A stretch of DNA of 64,000 bases from Elysia marginata (Eukaryota; Mollusca; Gastropoda; Plakobranchidae), in assembly GCA_019649035.1 (NCBI GenBank), contig BMAT01005044.1:454184-518183 (forward strand), written 5' to 3'. The position numbers and the translations under genes were made by a program. The notes under the pieces are model-generated. The model searched no databases, was not told the origin of the DNA, and was given only the letters and a program-made list of their open reading frames with translations. Shown one piece after another: positions 10,356 to 23,500 of the stretch. The stretch's first letter is position 1; each line of letters opens with the position of its first letter.

Positions 10356-10520
10356 AGCGGCGCTTGTGGTCAGTCCTTGGCAACTTCCTAACAATACTTT
10401 GGGCCTGCTTTTCCAGTTTGTTCAGAGCTTTGGGCAGAGAGCTGAGCGGGGAGCTGCTTACCGGACGGAGACAAAGGGGTGATGTGACGTATGGGCCTAG
10501 TTGTTACTATGTGCTCACGT
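10356..10520 (-). promoter_or_regulatory. Likely 5' UTR or promoter-proximal region of the Cys/Pro-rich gene
   Basis: The 150 bases upstream of the proposed start are more GC-rich than their surroundings and contain several CpGs (ACCGGACGGAG, GAGCGGGGAGC, CGGCGCTTG). They also hold a 42-codon frame in another phase (SSPLSSLPKALNKLEKQAQ...) that ends in a stop near the exon end. No convincing TATA box is visible. The transcription start cannot be placed. Confidence 0.3.
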
Positions 10521-10934
10521 CATTGGCGCAAAGCGCATTCAAACGTAATTGCGTGCTTTATTGTGCATCGGAATTCACGAACATTTTTATGAAGACCTCT
10601 TGAACGATTTTTTAAAGATTTATATAATAGTCTACTCTTAGGCCTACAATCCGCCCATTTTCTAAAGTTCTTCTGTTCGGTTTCTACCTCGCCCTTCGTC
10701 TTTCTTTCTGTTTGTTTGCCTCTCTGTCAACTCTCTCTCTCCAGACAAATGATAGCGCTTATTTTAGAATTCAGTCAAGAAATCTACGTATTACTGATTT
10801 CAAGTAAATAGCAGCAAACCCTAGTGTAGACAAACATTTAAGATAGAAAAATGATTGTTATAATTTCATATCTTCAGATCATCCGCAAAAACCATTTTCT
10901 CAACATCCAAAGATCCAATATAAGCTTAATGGTC

Positions 10935-11330
10935 CAGACAACTGGCCATTGTAAACTTGTCGAAGTTCAGAGCCGGCTAGGTAACGAAAGGAATTTAAGA
11001 TGCTCCATACCAATAAGGCCGTAGGCTGTCCCTCATGGCGTGGCTCAGTGTCGTTGCGGTGATCCTAGCCTCCTCTTAATCGCTGCCTTACCTTTCCAGT
11101 ATAGGACTGGTATCCATATTTTAGTGCTGAGAGGACGGTACAAATTCTCCATCTCGAAATCATAACCGACATAAATCGGTGTCGAGAACTTTGAGAACTT
11201 TCGGACGACAGACAGCCGCCGTCCATACCCCTTTAACCCGTTACCCAGGATCTGGTACAGATTTGAGCCAAGTCAGAGGCTACCCGCTTTAAGGTCTTTA
11301 CAAAGAGCGTAGATCTTCATATAGGCAAAA
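10935..11330. repeat. GC-richer repeat-like segment of unknown type
   Basis: This stretch has higher GC than its neighbours, with phrases such as GGCGTGGCTCAGTGTCGTTG and CGGACGACAGACAGCCGCCG. It has no open frame worth calling and no splice sites. Its composition and proximity to a LINE suggest a 5' or 3' untranslated piece of a retroelement, but I cannot assign it. The bases at 10521-10934 and 11331-12179 hold nothing I can identify. Confidence 0.3.
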
Positions 11331-12179
11331 AAAAATTTGAATTTGTAATAGTATGTTGATTCTGTAGAAATAAATAATACGTCATATGAAATAATTACTG
11401 AATTGCCAAAACCATTCTGCAAAGGCCGATTCTTTAAAGGCAGACAAAGAAAGAGATGGGACGATTACATTCAAGAAAAACACAGGTTTGGGCATAAGAG
11501 ACACGATGAGATGGGCAGGAAATAAAACAAATGTAGGCGAGGGGAGATGGAGAAGACCCTTGCCATCATTCTGAGACGCCACGGTGGATGATAACCTGCG
11601 GGGAAATAGCTGGCGCTATAGCGAGGCCGATATACAACAAGTCTTATTGCGTACTTTGACTTATGCTATAATAACCGTTCAGTGGCAATCAGATCTTTGC
11701 ATATTATAGATTAGGGTAATTTTAAGCGAATAAAGCTATATAATGACACTTATAGCTCTCGTATTGGCTTATTCAATAAGTCCACAAGCCTACATCCCCG
11801 TCCGCTTGAATGAATCAATAACATACAGCATATATATAACGTGCAGCATTATTATTTTACTTATGCATTTTTTTATATTTAGAAACCTATACTTTCTTTT
11901 AAAAGTTCTTTGAGGCAGTAAAAGCAGCTTTAATAATTTGGGGATGACATGAAGACAGAGTATCCAAACATTGAGGCAAACACATAGACGTTAGTCCGCC
12001 ATTTGAGGGGAAGCGTCAGACTCTCCTCAATTTTTAATCTATCGAGTAGACCAGGCGACAGAAACAAGATGCAGAATTCAAGTGCAAAAAGACTCTTTCG
12101 GATGTACAAACCAATAAAGGGAGATGCTGTGTAAAGTTGGCAAAGTGGCAATCGACATGGGAAACACAAAGGTTATTTA

Positions 12180-13830
12180 AGAATAACCCAGAATCGCTCT
12201 TGGACCAGTACCGAAAAAGTCAGCTCCTCTGAAGATTTCAGCTTTAGAGCAGATGGCTGATAAGAAGCAGCAGATGCAGCAGTGTGTTCAGCTCTATGCC
12301 TTGTTGTACTCCCAAAATAGATCTTCAGATAGCATGATTGAAATGGAATCCCAAAGCTCTGAAATGTCTTAATAGACGAGCCACTATAAAGAAATTGAAC
12401 TCAATTAGACAATTGACCATCTCTCTCTACATCCTCTACAATGGAAACGCGACTGGTAGAGACAACACACATGCCAAAATTCTAAGAGGGAACAAGGACA
12501 TTCTCATTCCTCATTTTTAACAAACTTATAAGAGCATGCTGTTTCAGAGGGCGAGTTTTGCAAGATATGAAAGGAGCAAAAGTTAAAAAAAAAAAAAAAT
12601 CTGACAAGGATGATTGGAACTATTATCAAGGCATCCCTCTTGAGAATTACCGGTACCGCGAAAGCTTTAGCAAAAACCCTTTGACAACGACTGGAAAAAA
12701 AAAACGCTGACAGAATTTTTCCCGAGGTGCAGTGTGGCTTGGGGCCAAGAGATTTACCATAGGCATTTATTCTCTTTGCACCAACTACAAGAAACATGTT
12801 AAGAACAACTTCTTTGCTTGCATGTTTGCATTTGTTGAGTAACCAAAGCTTTCGACACAGTGATCCGGATTGTACATAATCATGACATCAGAAAGTATTG
12901 TATGTCCACCTGTTCTCCTTAAACTCACTACTCGTTCCATAAAAACGTGAAGGCTACCTTACAATTTGATAAGCTATCCTCAGAAAGCTTTCACATCAAA
13001 TGCGGAAAGAAGCAGGGTTGTGTGCTAAATCCAACCCTTTCAGTAATATTCTTTGTTCTGTGTCTTCAATGTACCTTTTAGGACACTTCAGGCGACACTA
13101 ACCTTCATTGGAGGACTGTCACAGTGGACGCTATTGAACCTCCCTAGACTCGAAGCCACTCGAGTTCACAGTCAGACGCATCGCCATCCAAAATCAGCCT
13201 TTTCAACAGGCTGCTACAGCTTTAGGGAAGTCAACAAAAAGAGCATAGTACAACAAAATTCTAAAAACTAAGACAAAGATCATGATCTACCAGGCATGCT
13301 TCATTAGGACATTGTTGTAAGGATCAGAAACACCGACGGTGTTCACCAAACAAGAAAAGAAGCCGAATATCTTCCATTTGAGATGTCTAAGCAAGATCCT
13401 TTGAATCGAGTACCAAGGAAGTCTTTTACATTGACTTTGCTTGATCAAGTGAATATTTAAAGAATTCACACAACTATCCCCGAAAAAGAGAATGAGGTGG
13501 CTTGGCTATTTCATAGGGAATAGATGTATCACGAACTTCAAAACAAATGCTGCATGGTAAACTGGCTGGCGCAAGAAACAAAGAGTGAGACCTGAACTGC
13601 GATACAAGGACACTTGCAAAATCCTCTCTTTCCATGTGCAACATTGACTGGCGGGCGTAGGAAAGACTTGCAACAAATCGAAAGTCATGGAGAGAAGTTA
13701 TTCTCGATGTAACGGACCCGAGTGAACAAAGTTATTCAGCAATATGATAAGAAAGAAACAGGACCGGAAACAGAAGACAGATGGCGTCCTATGAATGACA
13801 ATATTTCATCAGTACTTTTTGGTGAGATTG
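12180..13830 (+). mobile_element. Decayed LINE with reverse transcriptase and C-terminal region
   Basis: Several forward-frame blocks occur in the order expected of one non-LTR retrotransposon ORF2. Around 12385 is a DEPTIKEIE-like block and at about 12550 RVLQDMKGAKV (family 'lPqdfrDA-iv'). Around 12660 is a TAKALAKTL-like block and at about 12840 'TKAFDTV'. At about 12980-13050 come FHIKCGKKQGCVLNPTL, and at about 13310 the 'GSET' block. At about 13365 FHLRCLSKIL appears, at about 13495 RMRWLGYF, and at about 13580 RPELRYKDTCK. Frames change repeatedly and stops are frequent, so it is inactive and old. The elements with 'RRLRWLGHV-RM' ends are widespread in molluscs and fish. The clade was not resolved by eye. 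Confidence 0.85.
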
Positions 13831-14041
13831 AGCTTCACACATCATTCTATCTCCACAATAGTTCTCTATGTTGTATAAGATGAATTGGGGCAGTCAGGCC
13901 CTACTCTAGCTAGTTTTTGACACATTAAAAAAATATTTAGTAAAAGAACGGTGGGGTTGCAAAAATGGTTTAGATATATATCTTGAGTGCACATTCTGCA
14001 GCAGAAATGTGTACTCACAACAACGTTAGGATAGCCGTTAG

Positions 14042-14553
14042 AAAACAGTCAGAGAAATTAATAGCTAAACGCTCTACGATGTCGATCTGAATTCATCGTC
14101 CATCTGGAGCAAAAAAGTGATAACATGAACTGAGTTATTGCATTTGAAGGTTGGGGATCAAAGACGCCAATCCCGAAAAATATAGGAAAAATACATGTTA
14201 AAAATTTTATACGCATAAATCATTTAAAGATATCATTATTCATTTTTATAGTCATATATCTCATTTCCAGCCACCCTTTCAACTGTTTTTACGGTTTAAA
14301 AAACAGTCAGAGAAATTAATAGCTAAACGCTCTACGATGTCAATCTGAGTTCATCGTCCATCTGGAGCAAAAAAGTGATAACATGAACTGAGTTATTGCA
14401 TTTGAAGGTTGGGGATCAAAGACGCCAATCACGGAAAAATATAGGAAAAATACATGTTTAAAATTTTATACGCATAAATAATTTAAAGGTATCATTATTC
14501 ATTTTTATAGTCTAATATCTAATTTCCACACCCTTTCAAGTGTTTTTACGGTA
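14042..14553. repeat. Tandem duplication, two units of about 256 bp (period 258)
   Basis: Unit 1 (14042-14297) and unit 2 (14300-14553) both start AAAACAGTCAGAGAAATTAA and end near TTTTTACGG. By eye they differ at about a dozen positions including small indels, roughly 95% identity. No open frame runs through either unit. The junction has no obvious transposon ends. It looks like a recent local duplication of unique DNA. Confidence 0.9.
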
Positions 14554-15091
14554 GAGATAAAATACACCAAAATCTGTTTCAAACCAAGAACAAATTTAAT
14601 GAAATTTTTATAAAAAAGGCAATATCAGTTTTCTAAATTCTGATGGAAGCAGCACAAGTCGATTCTTTTTGTTACATGACATTTTTTGCAGGGGAATCTA
14701 TCCGTAAGGACAAAAACAACGAAATATGTTTACAACACAAAGCCATCAAGATTGCTTTTACTTAGGTGAAACGTGTGGGTTTTTTTTTAATTTCTTAGTA
14801 CTTTGTTGATAACTTTTCCTGCCTTTTCCTGTATACCTGCCTGTTCCTCTACCTCTGTCTTTCTTACCCTTTACACCTCTCACTCCCCCTCCCCTATCTC
14901 TTCCTTGTATCCTTTACAAGACATATTAACCCTTGCTCTGGTACATTAACAAAAAATTGTTCAGAAGTTCATCAGTAAAAGTAATCATAAAATTGCTCCT
15001 CTTATTCGGTTTGCATTGATATTGATAAATATTGTAACCAACATGATGGCAGGATAAGAGCATCTCGAATTTTCTTCTTCTTCTTCTTCTT
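14554..15091. other. Gene-free AT-rich stretch ending in a TTC run
   Basis: No coding or RNA feature was seen. From about 14815 the sequence becomes pyrimidine-rich, and it ends with a TTC trinucleotide run (15071-15091) that abuts the assembly gap. Confidence 0.5.
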
Positions 15092-15579
15092 NNNNNNNNN
15101 NNNNNNNNNNNNNNNNNNNNNNNNNNNNNNNNNNNNNNNNNNNNNNNNNNNNNNNNNNNNNNNNNNNNNNNNNNNNNNNNNNNNNNNNNNNNNNNNNNNN
15201 NNNNNNNNNNNNNNNNNNNNNNNNNNNNNNNNNNNNNNNNNNNNNNNNNNNNNNNNNNNNNNNNNNNNNNNNNNNNNNNNNNNNNNNNNNNNNNNNNNNN
15301 NNNNNNNNNNNNNNNNNNNNNNNNNNNNNNNNNNNNNNNNNNNNNNNNNNNNNNNNNNNNNNNNNNNNNNNNNNNNNNNNNNNNNNNNNNNNNNNNNNNN
15401 NNNNNNNNNNNNNNNNNNNNNNNNNNNNNNNNNNNNNNNNNNNNNNNNNNNNNNNNNNNNNNNNNNNNNNNNNNNNNNNNNNNNNNNNNNNNNNNNNNNN
15501 NNNNNNNNNNNNNNNNNNNNNNNNNNNNNNNNNNNNNNNNNNNNNNNNNNNNNNNNNNNNNNNNNNNNNNNNNNNNNNN
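15092..15579. other. Assembly gap (488 N)
   Basis: The run of N is flanked by (TTC)n on the left and a C homopolymer on the right. Low-complexity flanks suggest that the gap was caused by an unresolved simple repeat. Confidence 0.99.
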
Positions 15580-16262
15580 CCCCCCCCCCCCTTCCAATCT
15601 GCGTTACGCAATTTTCCCTTCCCCCTCTTTCTGCATCTTCCCCATTCCTTTATCTTCTAATGTCTCCTTCCTCAAACTGGTTTGATTGGTAAGCGTTCGA
15701 TCTTTTTCTCACCTATAGTATTATAGTTACACACACTTTTTACCTGTTCTAACCCTCCACTCACTCTCTTCAACACTCCCCTTTCCTTGTTGCCCACTCT
15801 TCCTAGCACTCTATTTTTCTCTGTTCCAGCATTTCATCCCTCAATGCCCCTACGCTTTACCAATCATAATTATATTTCTGGCTTTGCTCACTGTCTAACC
15901 GTAAATCTGGTCCACCCCGCCCTGCCTGTTGCCAAATCGTGAGCGGGTAAAGAATGCTTCACTGGTGCCCCATCTCGGTCAGAAATCTGCTGGGTACGAA
16001 CCTCCCTTCTCATCCATCCACCGCCCCACTTTCTTTACTTCCTAATTCGCCGCCTCCCATTCTCCCTGGTTTCCAATCTCTCTATATCCATTTCTCCCTC
16101 CTTACCCCCCCCTCTCCCCGTTTTAGCTCGCACTCCCGCTTTTATTACTCTACCTTTATAGCTCTCTGTATGTCCCCCGTTCCGTTCCCCTCCTTATTAT
16201 TGTCTCTAACCCCCTCTCCTTCCCCTGCCTCCTATCTCTCTCACCTAGAGAAACTTTCGTAG
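15580..16262. repeat. Pyrimidine-rich low-complexity tract
   Basis: A C homopolymer (15580-15591) is followed by about 650 bases of imperfect CT-rich sequence (CTCCCTCC, CCCCCCTCTCC). The proline/serine/leucine-rich 102-codon frame at 15954-16262 reflects this composition and has no recognisable motif. Confidence 0.6.
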
Positions 16263-17650
16263 CCAAACCAACCAACCTGACCAGACCGCTGTACCTGGTC
16301 CATACAGTTCTTCAGCTTCACTCGTGGAATTGACAATTATAATTTTGACAGGTTTTTTTTTCACTTCATACCTTCGTCACAAGGATTTTTTCTTAAAAAC
16401 TCCCATGACCTTTATAATGCATACATTGTGAATTTTTTTTTTTACTCTTCGTTTAAATTGCTGCGTGTCATTTGTTAGCGCCCGTGTTGTTCTCAATCGG
16501 TAAGCCGCAGTCCATTCATTTTGCAAGTCAAAGAGCACTGAAAAAGGATAAAAAGGTAGTTATTCTTTGCGATGCGAATTTTGACATGAAACGAAAAACT
16601 TTCAAACAAATTAAAGCTTAGCCTTTAGTAATAAGTAACATAAGTTGAAATTAGTTTTACAAATTCTAATATTACGAAATAATTTTCCTTATATTTCCGA
16701 AGTTTATAAAGGCAACTTTTGTGGTTTTATGAATTAAAAAATAAATATAGTTGTCTCCTGTCATAACATAACTCATTTATTCACACTTGTGCTAAATGTG
16801 AATGCAATACGCGGACAAATCAAAACTAGGGAAACGAATTTTGTGCCAATTATTACGAAAACAATTTTCTATTTGAACGTTTTTCAAGTTAATTTAAGGC
16901 GTTTTACACTATGCAGGCAGAATTATGTTGCGTCGATAGATGGAACAGATCTTGCTGGAACCTATACAATTTCTTCAAGATAGGTACAGGATGATAAATT
17001 CAATGGTTTAAATTAAATTAAAAGAATCTAACTGTCACTATTGCCTCTACATTTTCTTAATTTTTTTGTGGTTTATAAACTCTATTATTATTATTATAGA
17101 CTCTCAATTTATCTATCAAAGCGGTATTATTACTGGTTAAATAATATACTTTTTATTTTAAAGTCTTTTATAAAAAGACAAAATAGAAAACATTTGTTTT
17201 ATATTATCATAGATGAATAGGACTATGGGTAAATTTTTTAATCTGCATTTCCGTTAAATTGTTTGCCTTGGTAACAAAATGTTGGTATAATTGTTCAGAA
17301 CACTAAACTTCACAAATCAAAAGATTTTGTCTTCAAGTTAGGCGCGCTGTAAGACTTCCACTAGTGGATAAAAATTTTCCCTGCGGTCGTACCACGTGAC
17401 AAGGCTTCTTTATGAAACGGACAAAATAATCTTAATTTTTGATATGAAGATTTTTACTCAACTTTCCTGAGCACCCAAGAAGAAGACGAAAGAAAAAATC
17501 TAAGCCCGAGGGACTTACCTAGGTAAGTGCTGATATGTGTTCTTGAAATTATAGAAACTGAGTTTATTTCGTTGTCTTTAGATGATGAATCTAAATACCG
17601 GCTATGGACCGGTGATCCGTTTTGCTTTCACATAGTTGGTTATTTGAATT
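16263..17650. other. Gene-free stretch
   Basis: AT-rich sequence without convincing exons, repeats with protein similarity, or RNA genes. Confidence 0.45.
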
Positions 17651-17945
17651 TTAACGTCTCTTTTCAACTACAAGGTTATATCAGAGACGGCGCTTGGGAC
17701 AATTGAAAACCTGCTGCCACACTGTGATGTAAGGAGCGCTAGCACACACCACACCCAGTCACATTCTCCTGACACCGGGCCGACCAGACTTTGCACTAAA
17801 TCCATAATGCCAGACACTAGGCAGATCAGCTGCTAATGCCAATTTTAAAGTCCATGGTTTGACTCGGCCGCCTGGGGGATCGAACCGCGCACCTCCCGAT
17901 CTCTGAGCGAGTGTCTTACCGCTAGGCCACAGAGCCAGTCTGCTT
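17651..17945 (-). mobile_element. tRNA-derived SINE
   Basis: Read on the minus strand, the right end has a tRNA-like head with an A box TGGCCTAGCGG and a B box GGTTCGATCCC about 40 bases apart (around 17927 to 17875). The fold is not a full tRNA. A unique body follows and ends in GAGACGTTAAAATTCAAAT, resembling the conserved '-GACGTTAAA-' 3' end of molluscan tRNA-SINEs. The promoter boxes are well preserved, making this one of the least eroded SINEs in the window. Confidence 0.75.
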
Positions 17946-18884
17946 TCACATTATGCATTGGAAAGGGTTTAGGTTATAAGGGCAGAAACTGTTTAGAGTT
18001 TCCGGTACATAGACGGTCCGGAGTCTTCCGTGCGTGATACACGTCTTATGAAACCGGCTTTAAAATGAAGAATCTAGTGGACAAACCGGACAGTCACAAA
18101 TTTAAATATTTCGGGTGTACCGGTATAAAAAAAAACACTTTTACAGCAAAGTACATTACAAATCTAGATATCTTAAAAGAAATAAAACAAACATACCAGA
18201 GTGAGAAGCTTAAAAACATCATTCCTTAAAATAGAAAATTCATCTGAGTTTTTAATGCAACTAATCCTGTTTTTCACTTAAGTCTCCAGTAAGGATTTTT
18301 GGTACGATTATTCAAATACAAGCATAGCGTGAAGAAATAATTATCTTAAGTCTCTTTTTTTCGCCTTAAAACAACGTAACACTATTAAATCAATAACAAG
18401 CATAGATCGAGCAAACGAAAACTTTGTGCACCTACTGGGCGTTACAACAAACCAAGCATCACCAGTTGCATAAATCTTTGCATATTTAGCGGAACAATCC
18501 AACAATGGGACGATCTGACAGAAGCTTTTTGAAGTCGAAAGTAACTAGTGATTGTTCCCTACTGCAGTTGTCCCATTGGACGCTTGGAAGGACCATAAGG
18601 GATATATGTCATAGTCAGTTTTGACTTCATTTGACTTCATTTGTGAAACACAATGTAAGAACGATAAGGAGAAGATAAAGATGCTGTTTTAGCAGAACTT
18701 ATGGCCAGGGACTTACTGCAACTTTGTTATTAGTTTAAAAGATAAACAGGCAATGTACTTTTCAGTTCAGTCTCACCTAAATTGTGACTTATGTCACACA
18801 GCTATAAAACTTACATATTTTACTAGGAACAGGATCAATTACATCAAAGATATTTAAAGAACTAACCACTACATAAAAATCTAT
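17946..18884. other. Gene-free stretch
   Basis: No exon or recognisable repeat was seen, apart from a short direct repeat (GACTTCATTT twice, about 18624-18642). Confidence 0.4.
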
Positions 18885-19030
18885 GCTATCTATCTACCTC
18901 TATGTGTTTTTGCCTGCCTCTTTATCTATCTATCCGTCTATCGAACTGTCTATCTACCTGTCTGTCTAACTACTCACCTACCTACCTACCCACCTATCTA
19001 TCTATAAATCAATCTATCTACCTAAACAGC
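18885..19030. repeat. CTAT/CTAC tetranucleotide microsatellite
   Basis: Imperfect CTAT, CTAC and CTGT units make an open frame of Leu/Ser/Thr/Tyr repeats, which is not a gene. Confidence 0.85.
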
Positions 19031-19429
19031 CATCTTTTTGTCTGCCTACTTGTCCATCAATCTGATTGTTTTGATTCTATTTTTTTAATTGACGCAAAAT
19101 GTCTGCCTGCCCTCCCTAACTGATTTTGCCACGTATTTTTTAAGAACCAGACAAGAATTTATTTTTATCTGGAGACGCTTATTAACTTCATGATGTTAAT
19201 TATAGAACACGATTTCGGCCGTTAACAAATGGGATGAACATCGAACAGCTAAAGCACTGATTTATTTCAAAGTTGTATTTATCTTTTTTTTCATCTATAG
19301 CTAAATTAAATAATAATCCCAAGTTTTAAAATATAAAGAAACAAAATTGGTAAAGAAAAAAAAACAGTAAGCATTTTAGCAGAAACATAAGGGAAGAGGC
19401 GGAGAGAGAAATGTTTGGGTATAAAGATA

Positions 19430-19450
19430 GATATGTAGATAGAAGGAAAA

Positions 19451-19521
<71 letters not shown>

Positions 19522-19881
19522 CATAGAAAGAAAGATAGATAGATAGAAAGATAGATAAATAGATAAAAAAGATTGATGCTTTGACAAAGTAATAGAAAAT
19601 AGATAGATAGAAAAATGGGTAATTAGATAGATAGACAAATGGATAGATGGATGGAAGTATAGATAGGTCGATATATAAATAGATAGATAGATAGATTCTA
19701 GGTTTTTTATGTCATGAAATACAGTGCTCAACTCGTATAAGGAGCTTTTGTATACAGTTGCCTGACGACGCGCCTACATACCGGACGGCCAAAAACACGG
19801 TGTCGCATAAAAATAAGGTAGGACTAGGCTACAATGTATAGATAGATAGTTAGATAGATAGATAGATAGGTAGATAGATAA

Positions 19882-19912
<31 letters not shown>

Positions 19913-20138
19913 GATAAATATGCAGTTTTAAACGAAGACAGTTACATAGATAGATAAGGAAATTCTCAACTTTTGGGTACATAAAAACGCGAACTTCTAA
20001 GCAAGTTCCTCCAGACCGGGCCTTCCGAAAAAGTGTCTACTGAAGAATGAAACACGCGTGTATAGACAACTAGATCGGGAAGCAAAGTAATCTTATAAAG
20101 ATAGATAGATAGGTAGATAGATAGATAGATATATAAAC

Positions 20139-20178
<40 letters not shown>

Positions 20179-20299
20179 TAATTGATTGATTGATTGATAG
20201 ATAGGTAAAATAATAGAAGATAGATAGATAGACAGGTAGGTAAATGGATAGAAAGATAGATAAATAGATAGATTGATTGATAGATAGGTAAATGAATAG

Positions 20300-20343
<44 letters not shown>

Positions 20344-20565
20344 AAGGAAGACATTATACATATATATAGAAGATAGATAGCTATATAAAGTGGGATATGT
20401 GTGAATGAGAGAAAAAAGGGAGGGGAAGATATTTTACGTTTGTTAAGAAAATGTTTTTAAATTAAAAGTAGGAAAATAGATAATATAATGGTATAAACGT
20501 AGGTTTTGTATCAGAGATTGATAGATAGATAGACAAGTTGGTTGGTTGAGAGGTAGGTAGACATA
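19430..20565. repeat. GATA tetranucleotide field, several arrays
   Basis: GATA arrays lie at about 19454-19560, 19600-19695, 19840-19920, 20100-20340 and 20515-20535. They are separated by short unique segments and variants (GATT, GGTA, AAAT). Together they cover more than half of 1.1 kb. Tyr/Ile/Ser/Leu-repeat frames on the minus strand are artefacts. The unique segment at 19965-20095 shows no gene. Confidence 0.95.
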
Positions 20566-23500
20566 AGGAGAGAGATAAATAGAAAGGGACGTGGAAGTTA
20601 GATTGGCAGAGAGATGAGGAGAGAGAATGAGATAAAATGAGATAAATAGAGACAGAAGCAGATACAGACAGAGAGTTAAGCGAGTAGAGATAAGATAGAG
20701 GCAGTACTGAACTTACAGAAACAGAAAACTTAATAAATGTAGTGCTATAAAGAGGGGAGAAAAAAGACAGCAAGAGAAAAGGTTTCAAGAAAAAATAAAA
20801 ATTGACGCACTTTTTACAGCAAATCATTCTGAATTCATCGTACCAGGTTTTTTTGCGTAATCTCACTATTTTCCCAACACAAAGAGTTGATATTTTGTGC
20901 AATGCATTTTCTCTGAACGTCCAAAGTAAAAAAAAAAGGTTGCATAAATTGATTGAAACTATTAAAATCTGGTGTATGAAAAGGTTAATTAAAGTGCTTA
21001 CAAAAATGCATAGTTTTAGGACATCACAAATCTGAGAGAACGAATTATGTTTGTGTGTTTATGAGGGGAGGGGGGGCGTAATTGAACCATTCCACACAAT
21101 AGAAATAGAAATATTAAAGCGCAATAAAGACAAAATGAAACTTCTCAACATATGCTCATATTCTAGAATCAATTTTTATACTCTAAACCTAACAGTACTG
21201 TCTCTTTTCTTATTATTATCACATCGGGAATTTTGAATGTATCTAGTCGACGTATAAAGCTAAGTTAAAAAATACCGTTAACCGTGTGCTCTTGCACAAC
21301 TGCCCAAGTAAAAAAAAACAACTAACAAAATTCAGTGAAATAATTTTTGTTTTCTCCTTTAAGGCTGTCCACTCACAACAAGAAATCTTCGAGTGCAAAT
21401 CAAAAGTAGTCTTGGGTTGCTAAAAACGATTCACCCTCATAGTATAATTCATTCTCAAATCACTGTACCACTTGCTGCACCAATCCTGTAAGGAACGCGC
21501 CTTTTTAGCAGAGTGCGCTCAGTCGACAAGAACAGGAGAATTTATTATTAGCATACCATACGTATAAGATGGGATACGTAGATTGCATCTGGTGGAATTA
21601 AGTGAAACGGCAGACCCAGGAACCCTTGACCCACTTCAAAAAGTTAACATTCTTACCTGGACATTACCAGAGGGTTAAGTGTACCAGGTTGCAAGGAGAC
21701 TGTGGAGGACACACCGGGTGGTTCCTGCATCCTCTGACATATCCGTTTCCTTTAAGTATTTCTTTTAAAGAAAATTAACCGAATACCGACAGTAACCGGA
21801 TCAGACATATGGAAGAACATAAACAAAATGAGTTGTCCTAACCCAACCCATGCGCTATTACAAACCTGGAATCTGTAGGATCTCTTGAAATAAAATCTTT
21901 TGAAGTCATTAATTTAGAAAAATTAAAATTTTCGGCTTTGTGGATAAATTAAGTCAAAAGTTGATGTTCAAGAACTCAAATATTTTTCCGCATTGTGATG
22001 AATGTATATACTCAGTTGCTCTTTTAGATTGCTACGATAAACTCCACTGATTCTGTTCCCGAGTGCAGCAGATTTAACTAAAACGAAAGATTCTCATACA
22101 CAGTTCACTCTTACACATTTCACTCTGATATTTGAAACTTGCTTTATTCTGCAGGGGGAGTAACGCTTGTCTAAAACTGATTATTTTATGTAAAGAACTT
22201 TAAAAAATGCGCACTCAAAACCAAAAAGAAAAAAAAAAAGTTAAAGGTGTAGAGTCTAGTTAGAGACACAGTCAGTTAGCCGTTGTTGTTTCACGGATTT
22301 TACAGCAACAATAAAAACAAAACAGAAATATTATACGTTCTATAAGATAATTTTTTTTCAAAGTTCATGCCGTATTCAAAACATTCACGTATAGTTATGA
22401 TAATTATGAAATGATAATAATAGTAATGACGATGACAAATGCTTAAAGGTATAGTAAAACAAAAGGACTTTACTTAAAATGTTCATTATAATAATAAAAA
22501 ATAACATTCAAGAACAATAAAATAATAATAATAATAATAGTAATAATAACTATAATTATTATTATTATAAATTAATATTCAATAATAATATAATAAAATT
22601 AATAGCGATAATCTGGAGTGGTTCAGAGCGGCAATCGTTAGTTTTATTTATTAACTCCATAACAACATTCTGAACTTAAGAATAACATGTGTCCACAAAA
22701 ATATTCACCCTTTTTCAATAATTTGTTACAAGTGTTGTGTTTAGCTTAAAAACTTAGTTTGTTTTGTTAGTACTATGCATTAACAGGTACTTTCTATTTT
22801 AGGCCTGTATGAAACAGATTGAAATAAAACAGTTAGACAGCATGTTGCATGTTGCTTGGACCTAGCGTGTTCATTAACATATTGTTTCCAGCAATCGGCT
22901 ACTGTGCCCATAAAATAGAAAATAATAATAATAATGCATCCAATTTATAAAAAAAAATACTTAAGTATCTCATATCACTTTACATTTTAAATTCAATGTC
23001 TGATAAACCCAAAAATATAATAATTACAATAGGAAATATTAATAGGTATTTCCTTTACAATATTTTACGATGCACAAAGCAAAATATTAATGTCTAGAAT
23101 CACTTAATACTCATGTCACGAGGTGGTATCACTATTAAGAAGCCTCTAGTATAACAGCTATTGTAACTAAAATGAAAGTTCATAAATAATGCCGAAAAAA
23201 TCTTGAGAAGAGAAGACGCAGTACATTCTACAGCAGCTGCAAACAGCAAGCAAACTAGTCCCGTCCCGACTGTACTCTGCGAATACACGAGACGTTTCTG
23301 TCTTGTGGTACATTTAATACAATGATAATTTATTTCATTTATTTTAAACAGAAGCAGCGCCCATAGCAAAGCATTCCTAAAGGCTAGTTACCTCAAATGA
23401 CCTGTGGTTAAAGAAATGATAAAGTTAACTCAAGTTTTTGAAACGGAACTTTAGCAATAATACCATGATGTAAAGTTCGTTTTGTAGATTTAGAGAGGTA

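Noticed and set aside
14926-15611. Open frames of over 200 codons around 15.1-15.6 kb
   Set aside because: They span the run of N, so their length is an artefact of unknown bases.
17860-17945. Candidate functional tRNA gene on the minus strand
   Set aside because: A and B boxes are good, but a body and a GACGTTAAA-type tail follow and the acceptor stem is not properly paired. It is a SINE head.
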